DNA of 64,000 nucleotides, taken from NCBI GenBank assembly GCA_027574665.1, contig CM050652.1:10210589-10274588 (forward strand), read 5' to 3'. This DNA is from Rhynochetos jubatus (Eukaryota; Chordata; Aves; Eurypygiformes; Rhynochetidae). Shown here piece after piece: positions 1-10,404 of this stretch. The position numbers and the translations under genes are program-made. The first letter of the stretch is position 1. Every line of letters begins with the position of its first letter. A model generated the notes under the pieces. It did no database searches and had not been told where the DNA came from. It saw only the letters and a list, made by a program, of their open reading frames with translations.

Positions 1-418
1 CTTATGGTTGTGGTTTAGGCCAAGCTGGCAACTCAGCACCATGCACCCACTCATTCGCTCCTCCCCACAGTGGGATGGGGAGGAGAAATGTCAAAAGGCT
101 TGTGGGTTGAGACGAGCATGGGGCAGGATCGCTCACCAGTTCTGGTCACAGGCAAAACAGACTTGTCTTGGGGAAAAAAGTCAGCTTAATTAGTTACCAA
201 TCAAATCAGAGTAGGTTAATGAGAAATAAATTCAAATCTTCAGAACATGCTCCCCCCACCCCTCCCTTCTTCCTGGGCTCAACTTCACTCCCAGTTTCTA
301 GAACTCCTTCCGCCATCAGCACAGGGGAACAGGGAATAGGAGTTGTAGTCAGTCCATTACATGTTGTCTCTGTTGTTGTCCCCACGTCAGGCGGGAGGAC
401 TCCTCACACTCTGCTCTT

Positions 419-598
419 GCTCCAGTATGGGGTCCCTCCCACAGGAGACAGTCCTCCACCAACTTCTCAGACATCAGTCCTTCCCAATAAATGTAATTTT
501 CTCCTATAACTGCTCCAGTGTGGATCCCTTCTACAGGGTGCAGTCCTTCAGGAGCAGACTTCTCCAGTACTGGCTTCCCAAAGAGTCATGGCCTCCTT
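419..598 (+). repeat. Degenerate ~47-bp tandem modules inside the LTR
   Basis: Four related units begin near 419, 466, 511 and 561. The clearest starts are GCTCCAGTATGGGGTCCCTC, TGCTCCAGTGTGGATCCCTT and TCTCCAGTACTGGCTTCCC. Each unit continues into a CAGTCCT- or CATGGCCTCC-like phrase. Weaker copies may continue through the G-rich part to about 750. Confidence 0.65.
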
Positions 599-642
599 TG
601 GGCACATCCCCCTGCCCTGGCATGGGCCCCTGCCTGGGCTGC

Positions 643-671
643 GGGGGGGGGGGGGGGGGGGGGGCGGGGGG
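643..671 (+). repeat. Poly-G tract (22 G, one C, six G)
   Basis: An uninterrupted run of 22 G, then C, then six G. It lies within the LTR module array, could form a G-quadruplex, and its exact length is error-prone in sequencing. Confidence 0.9.
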
Positions 672-988
672 CAGTCTCTGCACCCCCATGACCCTCCATG
701 GTTGTAGGGTCACAGCCTGCCCTTTCACTATGGGGTGCAGGGGAACCTCCTCCTACCTTTCCTCACTGGCCTAAACATCTGACTGTCTCCCTCACATCCC
801 ACCCCTCCTTCCACTATAGGTTATTTCACCCTCCTAAATATGTTAATCACAGAGGTGCTAATTTCCTCAGCCATTATCAGAGGCAGGTGTGCCTTTGAGC
901 CAGGAAAGATTCTAGCAGCTTCTTCCAGGAGCTGCTCACGTAGCCTCTTCCCCCACTACCAAAACCCTGCTACACAAACCCAATAAAA

Positions 989-1671
989 TGGTGAAGTATA
1001 GCATGGTAGTGGTTTGTTGAATGTATTAGTTCTCCAGTAATATTATATGCAAATTACAGAGCTGCAATTAGACACATGAGTGACTTCAGGACCTCAGTTA
1101 AGGGCTGTTACTGGGATGCTATTGCCAAGCTTCTGGTCTCCTCTGAGACAAGACAAATTTGCACCTGTTGAATTGCAACAGAGAAGGTGAAGCTGAGAAT
1201 AAGCCACTGCATCCACGTAAGCTAAATACTAGCTGTCCTGTTATGGTTTTGTTTGAATTCTGTGTCGCTATAGGGGGAAATGGAAACATCCTTACTTTCT
1301 CACGGGTTTCTCTGAACATTTGTCTTGCATTTCAGTAGGGCTACTTGGTCCAAAGGAAGTTATATGCTAATGCAGTTTTATTTTTTGGTAATCAGGTTTT
1401 AATGGTTTACTCCTGAATGGGATGAACTTGCGACACTCTTTGAAAGCCAGACTTCTTAGATTTCCAGGGTTACGAGTCAAGGCATTCGCTACAAGATTGA
1501 ATTCTTGTTAATTTTTCTTTCCAGTAGTTATGATCATAAAATTAGTGTTTGGTTTTTGGTTTTTTTTTTTTCAGAGTGAAAAAGATTGGTATAGCTGTTC
1601 AAGATAATAGTGTGACCTTTGGAAGCACCATTACCATGAGTAATTGCCTGCTGTTTGGTTTCTTTATTCAG
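989..1671. other. Unique AT-rich sequence, no gene seen
   Basis: No repeat family or convincing open frame is visible between the LTR and the candidate exon. A T-rich run followed by CAG at 1559-1575 resembles a splice acceptor, but the frames after it are short or unrecognised. Confidence 0.6.
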
Positions 1672-1791
1672 GCCTCTAAAAGTTTCCATATTACCTCTCA
1701 GAATGAAGAACTCCAGGGATGGATAAATACCATTGAAACAAACAATGAGATAAAGATGTACAGCTATGCAAGGCCAGATGGTTTTTATTAA
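1672..1791 (+). CDS. Candidate terminal exon with a PH-domain-like C-terminal helix
   Basis: A pyrimidine-rich stretch ending TTTCTTTATTCAG (AG at 1670-1671) is followed by a phase-0 open frame of 39 codons ending in TAA at 1789-1791. The peptide begins ASKSFHITSQNEEL and then QGWINTIE. A final strand F-x-I-T, acidic residues, and a helix with an invariant-type Trp (codon 1720-1722) followed by two hydrophobic residues is the usual ending of a pleckstrin-homology domain, a phosphoinositide- or protein-binding module. I do not recognise the parent gene. The same frame is open upstream to about 1549, but that part looks intronic. No further exon was identified, so it could also be a lone exon of a gene outside the window, a pseudogene scrap, or chance. 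Confidence 0.25.
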   Translation, partial: ASKSFHITSQNEELQGWINTIETNNEIKMYSYARPDGFY

Positions 1792-4700
1792 TGTTGGTAA
1801 TGGCCATTGATGGTGTGAAATCCAAAGGGATGTCTACTGCAGCACTGCTGCTGACAGAGTTCCTGTCTAGCTGGCTGTTTTCCCCATCCAGTTGCAATTC
1901 ATATGCAATAACTACCTATGTATGTTTATTCCATCTCTAGATGTCTTCGAACCTTTGAAACATAAAATGCTTAGGTAAATGATTAAGGCAGAGCTTTCAG
2001 TGTTGATTCTTGTCTGTGGTGTACTTTTTTCCTATGCCATTAGGAAATCAGACAGTTTATAGACTAGTGTGTTAGCAAGGGTCAAGCTGGAGTCACAAAT
2101 TTAGAACAGATAATCAGGAAAACTACTGACTTGGCCTTGAGCCAGGTGATTTTCTTCTCTGTTATTTCATTAGAAATTTGGGTGGTATCCCATTATTAAA
2201 TTAGGAAGAAGTCTTCTGAAAGCTAAGTGGTATTAATTGCATATGTTTGAAATTTTCAAGTGAACTTTATAATAGTATTGTAAAGAGACTTTAATTTATT
2301 AAGAGAAAGAGATTTTTTTTTTCTTTTACTTGACACAATAATACATTATTTCGTGTGTTATGGAGAAATAGAAATGCTTAATTTACAGACTTCAAATATG
2401 GGTGTGAGGATTAGTTTCAAGATAAGACCCTGTGAGTCTAACACACTCTGACCCACTTCCAGTTTTTGTTAAGCAAACAGACAAAATCTGATGGATGTTA
2501 TGTGTCTCAATTTTTTTTCAGTGCTCAGCTGAGTTACCTTAGTAAGAAATTAATGTGGTCAGATAGTAGGTAATGATACAGGCAGACACTGTCAAAACTT
2601 CTGTGATCATAAAAATATAGAGCATTCACCTTTTTATCAGAACCCTTACATGTTTTAGATCTTCTGATAAATTTGCTACAGGGCGTGTTTCAAATGAAAA
2701 TTTTCTTTTTCTTTTTCTGTTTCATCAATGTGAAGAATGGGTGCTCTTTCTAGGAACAAACGCTGTAATATCGTTTTTTTAAATATCTTTGAGGGTTTTA
2801 TATATCTAAAACCAGAATATTTTTCCCTGACTATTCGTTGACGTAATAGTTGGATTACTAGGGGAGATAGATATCTGAGTATTTAATAAAATTCTGAAAA
2901 GACAGCATACTGTAAATTTAAATATTTGCATTGATTTTGTGATTTTATTTCTTGCAGAATTAAACTGTTCATGTCATTACAGCAGTTAATAAGTTCCAAT
3001 TACTGCATATGTTTAAAATTTCATGTCATGCTTCTGCTGACCGAAAGGCTAATGTTCACCACATCACGACAGTACATTAGTAAAGAAAGGTTAACATTTT
3101 GCACAAATCGGGTATAAAAATCACTTGTTTGCCACTGCTGTGTGGGGATTTTAAACTTAATGGGTTTGCATAAGAGTAATCAAAGGCATTTCTCAATTAA
3201 TTTTAACTGCTTGCATGAAGTGTGACCAGCAGTAAAAATAATTAATTAAACATTAAGATGTAAAGAAAGAGAAGAAATGGGCAAGATGTAGCACTTTTCT
3301 GATTACTGTTCTGTATGCTAGATAATAGTATTTCTCCCTGAGTAATGGAAAAATTGTGTTATTTTAAATTACAGTTTCCAGTAATTATTCTTAATATTAC
3401 TGAAATGCTGATTGGTCAGTGGACTAGAATGAGAACAAACCTGGCTTTAGATTGATATTATTTACATATTAAATTGATTTCTCCAGTATTGCTAAGAGTA
3501 AGGTTGAAGGGAACCTGAGACATTATATAGTTGTGGAAAGGAGATTAGATTCATACCGGTAAGCTGTTTGAGATGCTCTCTAGCAGCATTTGAAGCGGGA
3601 GGTCATGGACTGATGCTGAAGGGGGGCGGGGTTAGCTGCCTTTAAACTATTGTGACTGAATTTTGTACAAAATACTGTTGAGCCAGTGAAAAAACATGTA
3701 TGTGTTTGCAGTCACTGGAAAAAACCTTAATAGGCACTAGGCTGTATCAGACCAGAACACTCCCTGAGAAGAATGATGAGGTATGTTAGTTTTCCATCTG
3801 TGTTTTGGAGGTTAATGGAATTACTCAGACAGTGAGGTAACCTAGGTTTCTAAGGACAAGACTTGAAAGACCATATGGTGGTCTTCTGTTTTTAGTTAGG
3901 TTAGTAATCTTTTGGGTTTGTGTTTTTAATTTTTCTTCCTTAGTAAACAGCCTTCACATTGGAAACCGTCCAGTTGTCATGTACAGAGATTAGAAATTGA
4001 GCACGAATTTATTTATTAATTTATCCTTAAATTTATTATTTTAATGAATGTAGTTGCTTTTTTTTTTTGAGGAAATTTTGTGTCCTAGGAGTTACCTGAA
4101 CAATTAGGCTAAAATCTGCAGATGTATTTATAAACTTAAAAATTGTTTTTTTTTTCCAATTTCTGACCAGTTCCCTGACCCATCCAGAGGGAATATGTTG
4201 TTGTGATTGTTTTGTTTTACAATGATATTCACTCAGAATTGCACACATTTGCAAATACCATTGTACATTGAAGATGATGACATAATTTCCATCCTCATCA
4301 GTCGTTGTCATTACAAATCTGATTTTTTTTTTTAAGTTGATGTTAAGTTTTGTATCTTATCTTTTCTCAAAGAAGAAAACATGATACATATTTCTTTCTG
4401 AATGTTGACAAACTCTTTGCAACTACCATCTTCAAGATACCAGCTTGTAACTATCTCTATACATTTAGATCATAATGCTGAGTCCTTTACTGTCTGGAAA
4501 AGCTGTCAGATACACCTGTTCCTATTCCCCACCCTCCCCACTCCTTCCCCAAACCAACACACCAACCCTTAGATTTCAATGTAACTATTACTTTCCCAAA
4601 GAAATTCAACTGGAATTTTCACTGAAATATTGAACTTGACATATTGCATAAAAAAACAACCTGAGCACATTCCCAAGTTCAGATGCTGTCTTCTAGCTTT

Positions 4701-5799
4701 TGAGTTATGGTAGAAAAAGAAGTAATACTTTAAATACTTGGTATTTCTTAAATGTTTTTGTATTGAAACATGCACTAAATGTTTTGTTTGATCAAAACTA
4801 TTTTACACTGAAAATTGGCTGAAACAGTAAAATTTAAACACGCTCTACTTTCTTGCTAATGATTTTAGTGTCTTGTAATAGAGTTGTTTTCTACTTTTAC
4901 AGTCAGAACTGGACATTGGATCTCTAAAAGGATTTGCATTTTTGTAATGTTTAATTTTAACTATAGAAGGGCAAGAATTCTGATGAAAACAGTTTCAGTT
5001 TAGATTTTTTGGTAAAAAGAAATTCCATTTTGAATCTACTTAAGGTGGCTCAGTGTGAGTGTCACAGTACGACATTTGCAAGACTGTGAAAGTGTAAGCT
5101 TTGTACTCATAACAGAATGACCTCTTTTGCAGGCTTCTGTACCTACAACTTTGTGCTGACCTACAATGTGCTTCTGTTTTGTCCTGGATCATGTTTGAGC
5201 CAAGAACACTTGTATTGTGCTGCGTAGTGAATTTTTAACGTTGTGTGCCCAGTATAGCTGGGACTCAATTACACTATTATCCCAGACCGCTAATGAGAAA
5301 GAGCACTGCCATTTTTCTTCTATATCATCTATCAGCAGAAGGATCTCCTGATCAAAACACAGTCTCTCATTTGAATATTTTAGCTGTGCTGCTTTTACTC
5401 CGAACTTGTAAGGATTGTTCTCTGTCATCCTTGAAGTCTGGTCGATGCTTTTTCACGAGGTGTAGTGCACAGTGAAGCTGAAGGAACTTTTCTTTGAAAC
5501 CATGTGTTACAATTAGTTACAGTCATAATTGGAGGATTTGGTGAATTTCATGCTGTCCCCTCCCCCTCCTTTCTTCTATATGCTATTGGTAACTGAAATC
5601 GAGAACAATTCAGCTTTAACACCTGGTGAATTGGCTTGTTCCAGGTGTTGGTCTGAGGAACAGTGCATTTTCCCTGGTGATTTCCTTGGGCACATTTGAA
5701 TTTGCTCCTGGTTGTCTTTCCAGGATGAAACGCAGATACATCTGATGTTATAACTGTCTTTAGTATCTATACTGGACAGGGTAAAGCTCCTTCCACCTA
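1792..5799. other. Unique AT-rich sequence, no gene seen
   Basis: Only short T runs (near 2310, 4058, 4145 and 4322) and a C-rich stretch at 4527-4557 stand out. The part at 2950-3260, rich in TTAAT/AATTA motifs, has the look of conserved noncoding DNA (see findings). Open frames here are short and unlike known proteins. Confidence 0.6.
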
Positions 5800-6290
5800 C
5801 ATAGGACAGAATAGGTCATCTAAACCAACTTCCTGCCCAAAGCAGGGTCAGTTGGGGCAGGTTTCTCAGGGTCTCTCAGGTTTTGAATGTTTCCAGAGAT
5901 TGACACAACCTCTTTAGGCAACCTTTGAACACCTTCATTGTTTTTGTCTTGTTTGATTTTTTTTTTTTAAAGTATTTTCTTATGGTTAAATGGAATGTCT
6001 GGTATTTGAATTTATGCCCATTTAAATTGTCCATTCATTGGACAACACTGGGAAGACTCTGGCTTCATCTTCTTTTCACTCTCCCATCAGCTATTTACAT
6101 ACATTGAGAAGACCTCCCTGATCCTTTGCTCCAGGCTTCTTTTTTCCAGTTTCAGTTCCCTCAGCGTCTCCTTGTATGAATGATACTCCAGCCCCTTAAT
6201 AACCACCTTCTTGACCCTTTGCTGAACTTGCTCCAGTATTTCCATGTCTCTCTTACACTGGGGAGCCTAGAACTGTACATAGCACTCTCC
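5800..6290 (-). mobile_element. CR1 LINE, old copy, 3' part
   Basis: Reading on the reverse strand, this is the 3' half of a CR1 element: CAACTTCCTGCCCAAAGCAGGGTCAG near its 3' end on the + strand, then the segments for the noncoding tail and the end of ORF2 (GGTTTCTCAGGG, CTGGCTTCATCTTC, CCAGGCTTC, CTTGCTCCAGTATTTCCATG). It is clearly diverged from the other copies and carries a T-run insertion near 5959, so it looks old. It stops where the next, opposite-strand CR1 begins. Confidence 0.85.
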
Positions 6291-6299
6291 CACCGGTAC

Positions 6300-7290
6300 C
6301 GAGTATGGTGAGGGGCACGAAAAAACCCCTCAGTTGGTTGATGTTGGGACCGGTCCCGTTTAACATCCTTGTCAGTGACATGGACGATGGCATCGAGTGC
6401 ACCCTCAGCAAGTTTGCTGATGACACCAAGCTGTGTGGCGCGGTCGACACGCTGGAAGGAAGGGATGGCATCCAGAGGGACGTGGACAGGCTGGAGAGGT
6501 GGGCCTGTGCCAACCTCATGGAGTTCAACAAGGCCAAGTGCAAGGTCCTGTACCTGGGTTGGGGCAATCCCAGCTACAAGTACAGGCTGGGTGGAGAATG
6601 GATCGAGAGCAGCCCAGAGGAGAAGGACTTGGGGGTACTGGTGGATGAGAAGCTGAACATGAGCGAGCAGTATGTGCTGGCAGCCCAGAAAGCCAACTGT
6701 ATCCTGGGCTGTATCAGGAGAAGTGTGGCCAGCAGGTTGAGGGAGGGGATTCTCCCCCTCTGCTCTGGGGAGACCCCACCTGGAGTGCTGTGTCCGGCTG
6801 TGGAACCCTCAGCTTAAGGAGGATATCGACCAGTTGGAACGAGTCCAGAGGAGGCCACGAAGATGCTCAGAGGGCTGGAGCACCTCTCCTATGGGGACAG
6901 GCTGAGAGAATTGGGCTTGTTCAGCCTGGAGAAGAGAATGCTCCAGGGAGACCTTATCACAGCCTTCCAGTACCTGAAGGGGGCCTACAAGGAAGCTTGC
7001 AGGGGGCTTTTTACAAGGGCCTGTAGTGACAGGACAAGGGGTAATGGCTTGAAATTCAAAGCTGGGAGATTTAGATTAGATATCAGGAAGAAATTCTTCC
7101 CAGAGAGGGTGGTGAGGCACAGGAACAGGTTGCCCAGAGAAGCTGTGGGTGCCCCATCCCTGGAAGTGTTCAAGGCCAGGCTGGATGAGGTTTTGAGCAA
7201 CCTGGTCAATTGGAGGATGTCCCTGCCCATGGCAGGGGAGTTGGAACTAGATGATCTTTAAGGTCCCTTCCAACCCAAATCATTCTATGA
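6300..7290 (+). mobile_element. CR1 LINE, 5'-truncated, with RT C-terminal part and full 3' tail
   Basis: The non-LTR retrotransposon CR1 copies its RNA at the target site; this copy starts inside ORF2. The frame from about 6340 encodes the reverse-transcriptase region with an intact FADD catalytic motif (6413-6424), followed by the typical [22 protein letters not shown] and RSVASRLRE stretches. The frame shifts near 6770, is lost again near 6858, and then resumes as [20 protein letters not shown] through the C-terminal domain to a stop near 7260. The tail ends GATCTTTAAGGTCCC ... CATTCTATGA at 7281-7290. The copy is dead because of truncation and frameshifts. Its exact 5' edge against the preceding CR1 is uncertain by 30 bases. 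Confidence 0.95.
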
Positions 7291-10003
7291 ACCTCCATGC
7301 CTCCCCTAATTCTCATACCATACTCAAGGGCACAGAACACAAACATATTGTCTTACAGCACCATGCTGTCAGGATGCAGTGAAGCACTTGGCTGTAAACA
7401 CAATCTAAGTGTTTTTGAAGGTGATGGGGTCCAGAGGAAATCCTCATCAGTCCACTCAAGTGAGTACTAACTTGAAACTGGTCATGAGTCACTGTACATC
7501 ACTAGACTTCACATAATGACTGTAGCCAAAGATATAAAGTCCAAACTTTCAGCTACTGTGATATCTCTACAAAATATGTGTCCTAGTGGATATTCTCCAG
7601 AGCAGGTGTATATTGACTTCTCCAAGTTACATTAATAGCTTACCAGTAAAAGGATGGAAGGAAGAGTTAGGACAGTATCCAAGCCAAAATTTCACACGAT
7701 GAACCAGAGGTTGAATTTTGCACCTGATGTGTATGTCTGGAATATTTATGATGAAACTAGTTCAGCTAAATGCCACTTTTTACTTTCTCCTCCTAAATCA
7801 ACCTCCCCCCGTCACATTTTAGCTGAAGGAGTTGTTTATATCTGAATCTATGCTATTTTCTTGTATTAACCATTGGCATCCCTTCTCTTGTCATCTTTTA
7901 TGTTAAAGATTTTAGGTTTTTTAAGCCTCCTTTTGCTGCAAGCAGTGGGTGAGAAAGGAATGCAGGGTTAGTTAGGTCACTTCATTAGTTAGTAACTGAT
8001 TTTTCAGTTGCAGAACTTGTTGCATCTTGAACTAATATATGCATATTGTAAAATATGAGGCCTTATAAAACACCTTGCAATTTACAGACCTGTGAAGTAT
8101 GCTGAAATGAAAATTTATTCAGTAATGATCTACTTTCTGATCTTCCATGTAAGTGAAAACAGTTAATCCCTGTGTTCTATTAGGCTTTATGAGGAGTTTC
8201 ATGCTTTTAAATGATATTTTGTTTGGATGACTTGTTCATATATAATAGTTTTTTATAAGCACATTGTTTGTATTTTTTGATCAAAACTTACTGTTCACAA
8301 AGAAGTAGCCATTTACTTTTTAAATCCAGGGATATGACACCATAATTGGTGTGTCATCACTAGAGTGATATTCTGCTAGAGCAGATATTATAAATTCCAC
8401 TTTTTCTGTACAGTACTCATAATAAGTAGTGAATAATTATTGCTATAGTCTAACAGGAATCAGGGTGATTTAGGTCTGCATCAGCACACAGGTTATAATT
8501 TTTACAGCATGTCTAGAAAAATTTACGCTAATTTTCTTTCTGAACTCTGAAGCTATGATAATGATTGCAGCACTTGCATGGCTTTTTTCCTCAGTTGGCT
8601 TTTTCCAATTGAGAAGTTCTGTCCTTATGACATAGTTTTCTATTGCTTATATTCATTGTGTAACGAATGGCTTCATTGTCTGTGAGGAAATATTGAAAAA
8701 AAGCATTGAAACGCATGTACTGCCTTTCAGTACTAAATTTTGTATGTCTGTAATAGAAAACAGGAGAGTTCAAGGTGTCCTTACGATGGCACATCAGTTT
8801 CCTCTGCTGAGGTTCCTCTCTTCATGTGTTAGAATCTTATTTATGCAAGACCTTCAATAAAATGGAATGCCAGTAAACTGACACTGTTTTAAGAAGGTCA
8901 TACTTCAAATTTCTAAGTACAAAATATGTACCTGCTGATAAAATTAGGTTAGGTAGTAGTTGTTAGAAACTAGTGCTTTCTCTGGTACGCCTTCTAAGTC
9001 CCTTCACGTTTTTGAATGTGCCTTTCACGTACAGTTTCTGTTCAGATAAAAATATTTATTTCTGTTGATAGATCTCATCTGCTGTTTCCTTGGCATCATT
9101 TATTTCTCTGCACTTGACTTCAAGTCTGTTGCACTGAATCTGTCTCAGAAGAGATACATCTTGAATTTTGTGTTTAAAACACTGCTACTGCTACAGTATG
9201 CCGTTCTCTTACCTTTTGTTTCAGCCATTCTAAATCAATTACCTGTTTTCCACTCGATAGTAAAGTTAAACTTGTGAACATCTTATTGAATTATCAAAAA
9301 GTAGGATCCATTTTTTAAAACATTAGGAGAAATTAAACTAGACAAGTGGAAAGGAGAAGATGCTGACAGAAAGATAATTATTTGCAAGTTACTGTAGTAA
9401 AAGGTAATAAGATCGGTTGTTAATATAAGTGTATTTCCTTGCAGTTCCATTTTTTTTGTCTCCTGAATGTACCAAACGTGAATACAGTGCTTCAGCATGG
9501 TAGAAAACAGTAGATGGAATTATTTCTGTGAAAGTATTAAAAAGAAGGACTCTTAAATGATTTAGTTTGGGCCTTCAGTCTCTATGCTATCTATTCTTAG
9601 CATCATAAAAAATAATGGATGTATATAGACATTCAAATGCATAGATTCATACTGCAGATCACTTCCTTATGTATCTGCAGATGGTGTGTAACTTTGCATA
9701 TTCTCTTCTAACGGTTGGGTTTTATGGTGGTTAGAATACATTACAGACTTTTGGTTTTGATGGGGAAAATGTAAGGGAGAGCAAAGTTATTCATCGCAAA
9801 TGATTCAATCAGAGATCTATATGTATGTTTTGTAAGCCATTTAGTTTCCAATGAAGACCTAGTTACCTTACCTTATTGCTAGCTCTTTTTAATTTTGATG
9901 AAATTGTTTCCTTGTTCAGTCAAGAAGACCAGGAGTCTGACCTAGTAAATGCTTGGATGCTTAATATTGAAGGCTTTGTCTATATATGAGCAGAATAAAA
10001 TCA
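7291..10003. other. Unique AT-rich sequence, no gene seen
   Basis: No repeat family, long open frame or RNA gene was recognised. AT-rich non-coding character throughout. Confidence 0.6.
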
Positions 10004-10404
10004 AATCGTAGAATCACAGAATGGTTTGGGTTAGAAGGGACCTTAAAGATCACCTAGTTCCAACCCCCTGCCATGGGCAGGGACACCCTCCACTAGACCA
10101 GGTTGCTCCAAGCCTCATCCAACCTGGCCTTGAACACTTCCAGGGATGGGGCACCCACAGCTTCTCTGGGCAACCTGTTCCTGTGCCTCACCACCCTCTC
10201 CGTGAAGAACTTCTTTCTAATATCCAATCTAAATCTCCCAGCTTTGAATTTCAAGCCATTACCCCTTGTCCCGTTGCTACAGGCCCTGCTAAAAAGCTCC
10301 CCCTCCAGCTTCCTTGCAGGCCCCTTCAGGTACTGGAAGGTGCTATAAGGTCTCTGCAGAGCCTTCTCTTCTCCAGGCTGAACAAGCCCCGTTCTCTGCC
10401 TGTC
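10004..10404 (-). mobile_element. CR1 LINE, 3' ~400 bp
   Basis: The 3' terminus is at the low coordinate (TAGAATCACAGAATGGTTTG), followed by the reverse complement of the 3' tail and of the end of ORF2, as far as the segment that normally reads ELGLFSLEK (here CTTCTCTTCTCCAGGCTGAA). It is close to the other young-looking copies at 30692 and 57749. It is truncated at its 5' side near 10404, within the region where other copies continue toward the reverse transcriptase. Confidence 0.95.

Larger units (their letters stand above)
5..988 (+). mobile_element. Solo LTR of an avian ERVL-like endogenous retrovirus, left edge at window start
   Basis: The block opens with TGGTTGTGGTTTAGG, followed by a segment around the phrase CAGTGGGATGGGGAGGAG and then GTGGGTTGAGA. 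I recognise this order as the 5' part of a widespread avian ERVL LTR family. The centre holds degenerate modules of the form CTCCAG-TRTGGG-CCCTCCCA and a poly-G run. The 3' part has AAATATGTTAATCACAGAGG, TTCTAGCAGCTTCTTCC and CTACCAAAACCCTGCTACAC, and fades out near the AATAAA at 982-987. No internal gag or pol sequence and no second LTR follow, so it reads as a solo LTR left by recombination. Only four bases precede it, so a target duplication cannot be checked. The 3' boundary is uncertain by about 25 bases. The short open frames inside it are compositional, not genes. Confidence 0.8.

Noticed and set aside
168..774. Open frames of 113 and 137 codons and a reverse poly-proline frame in the first kilobase
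   Set aside because: They fall entirely inside the ERVL LTR and its poly-G and CTCCAG modules; composition explains them.
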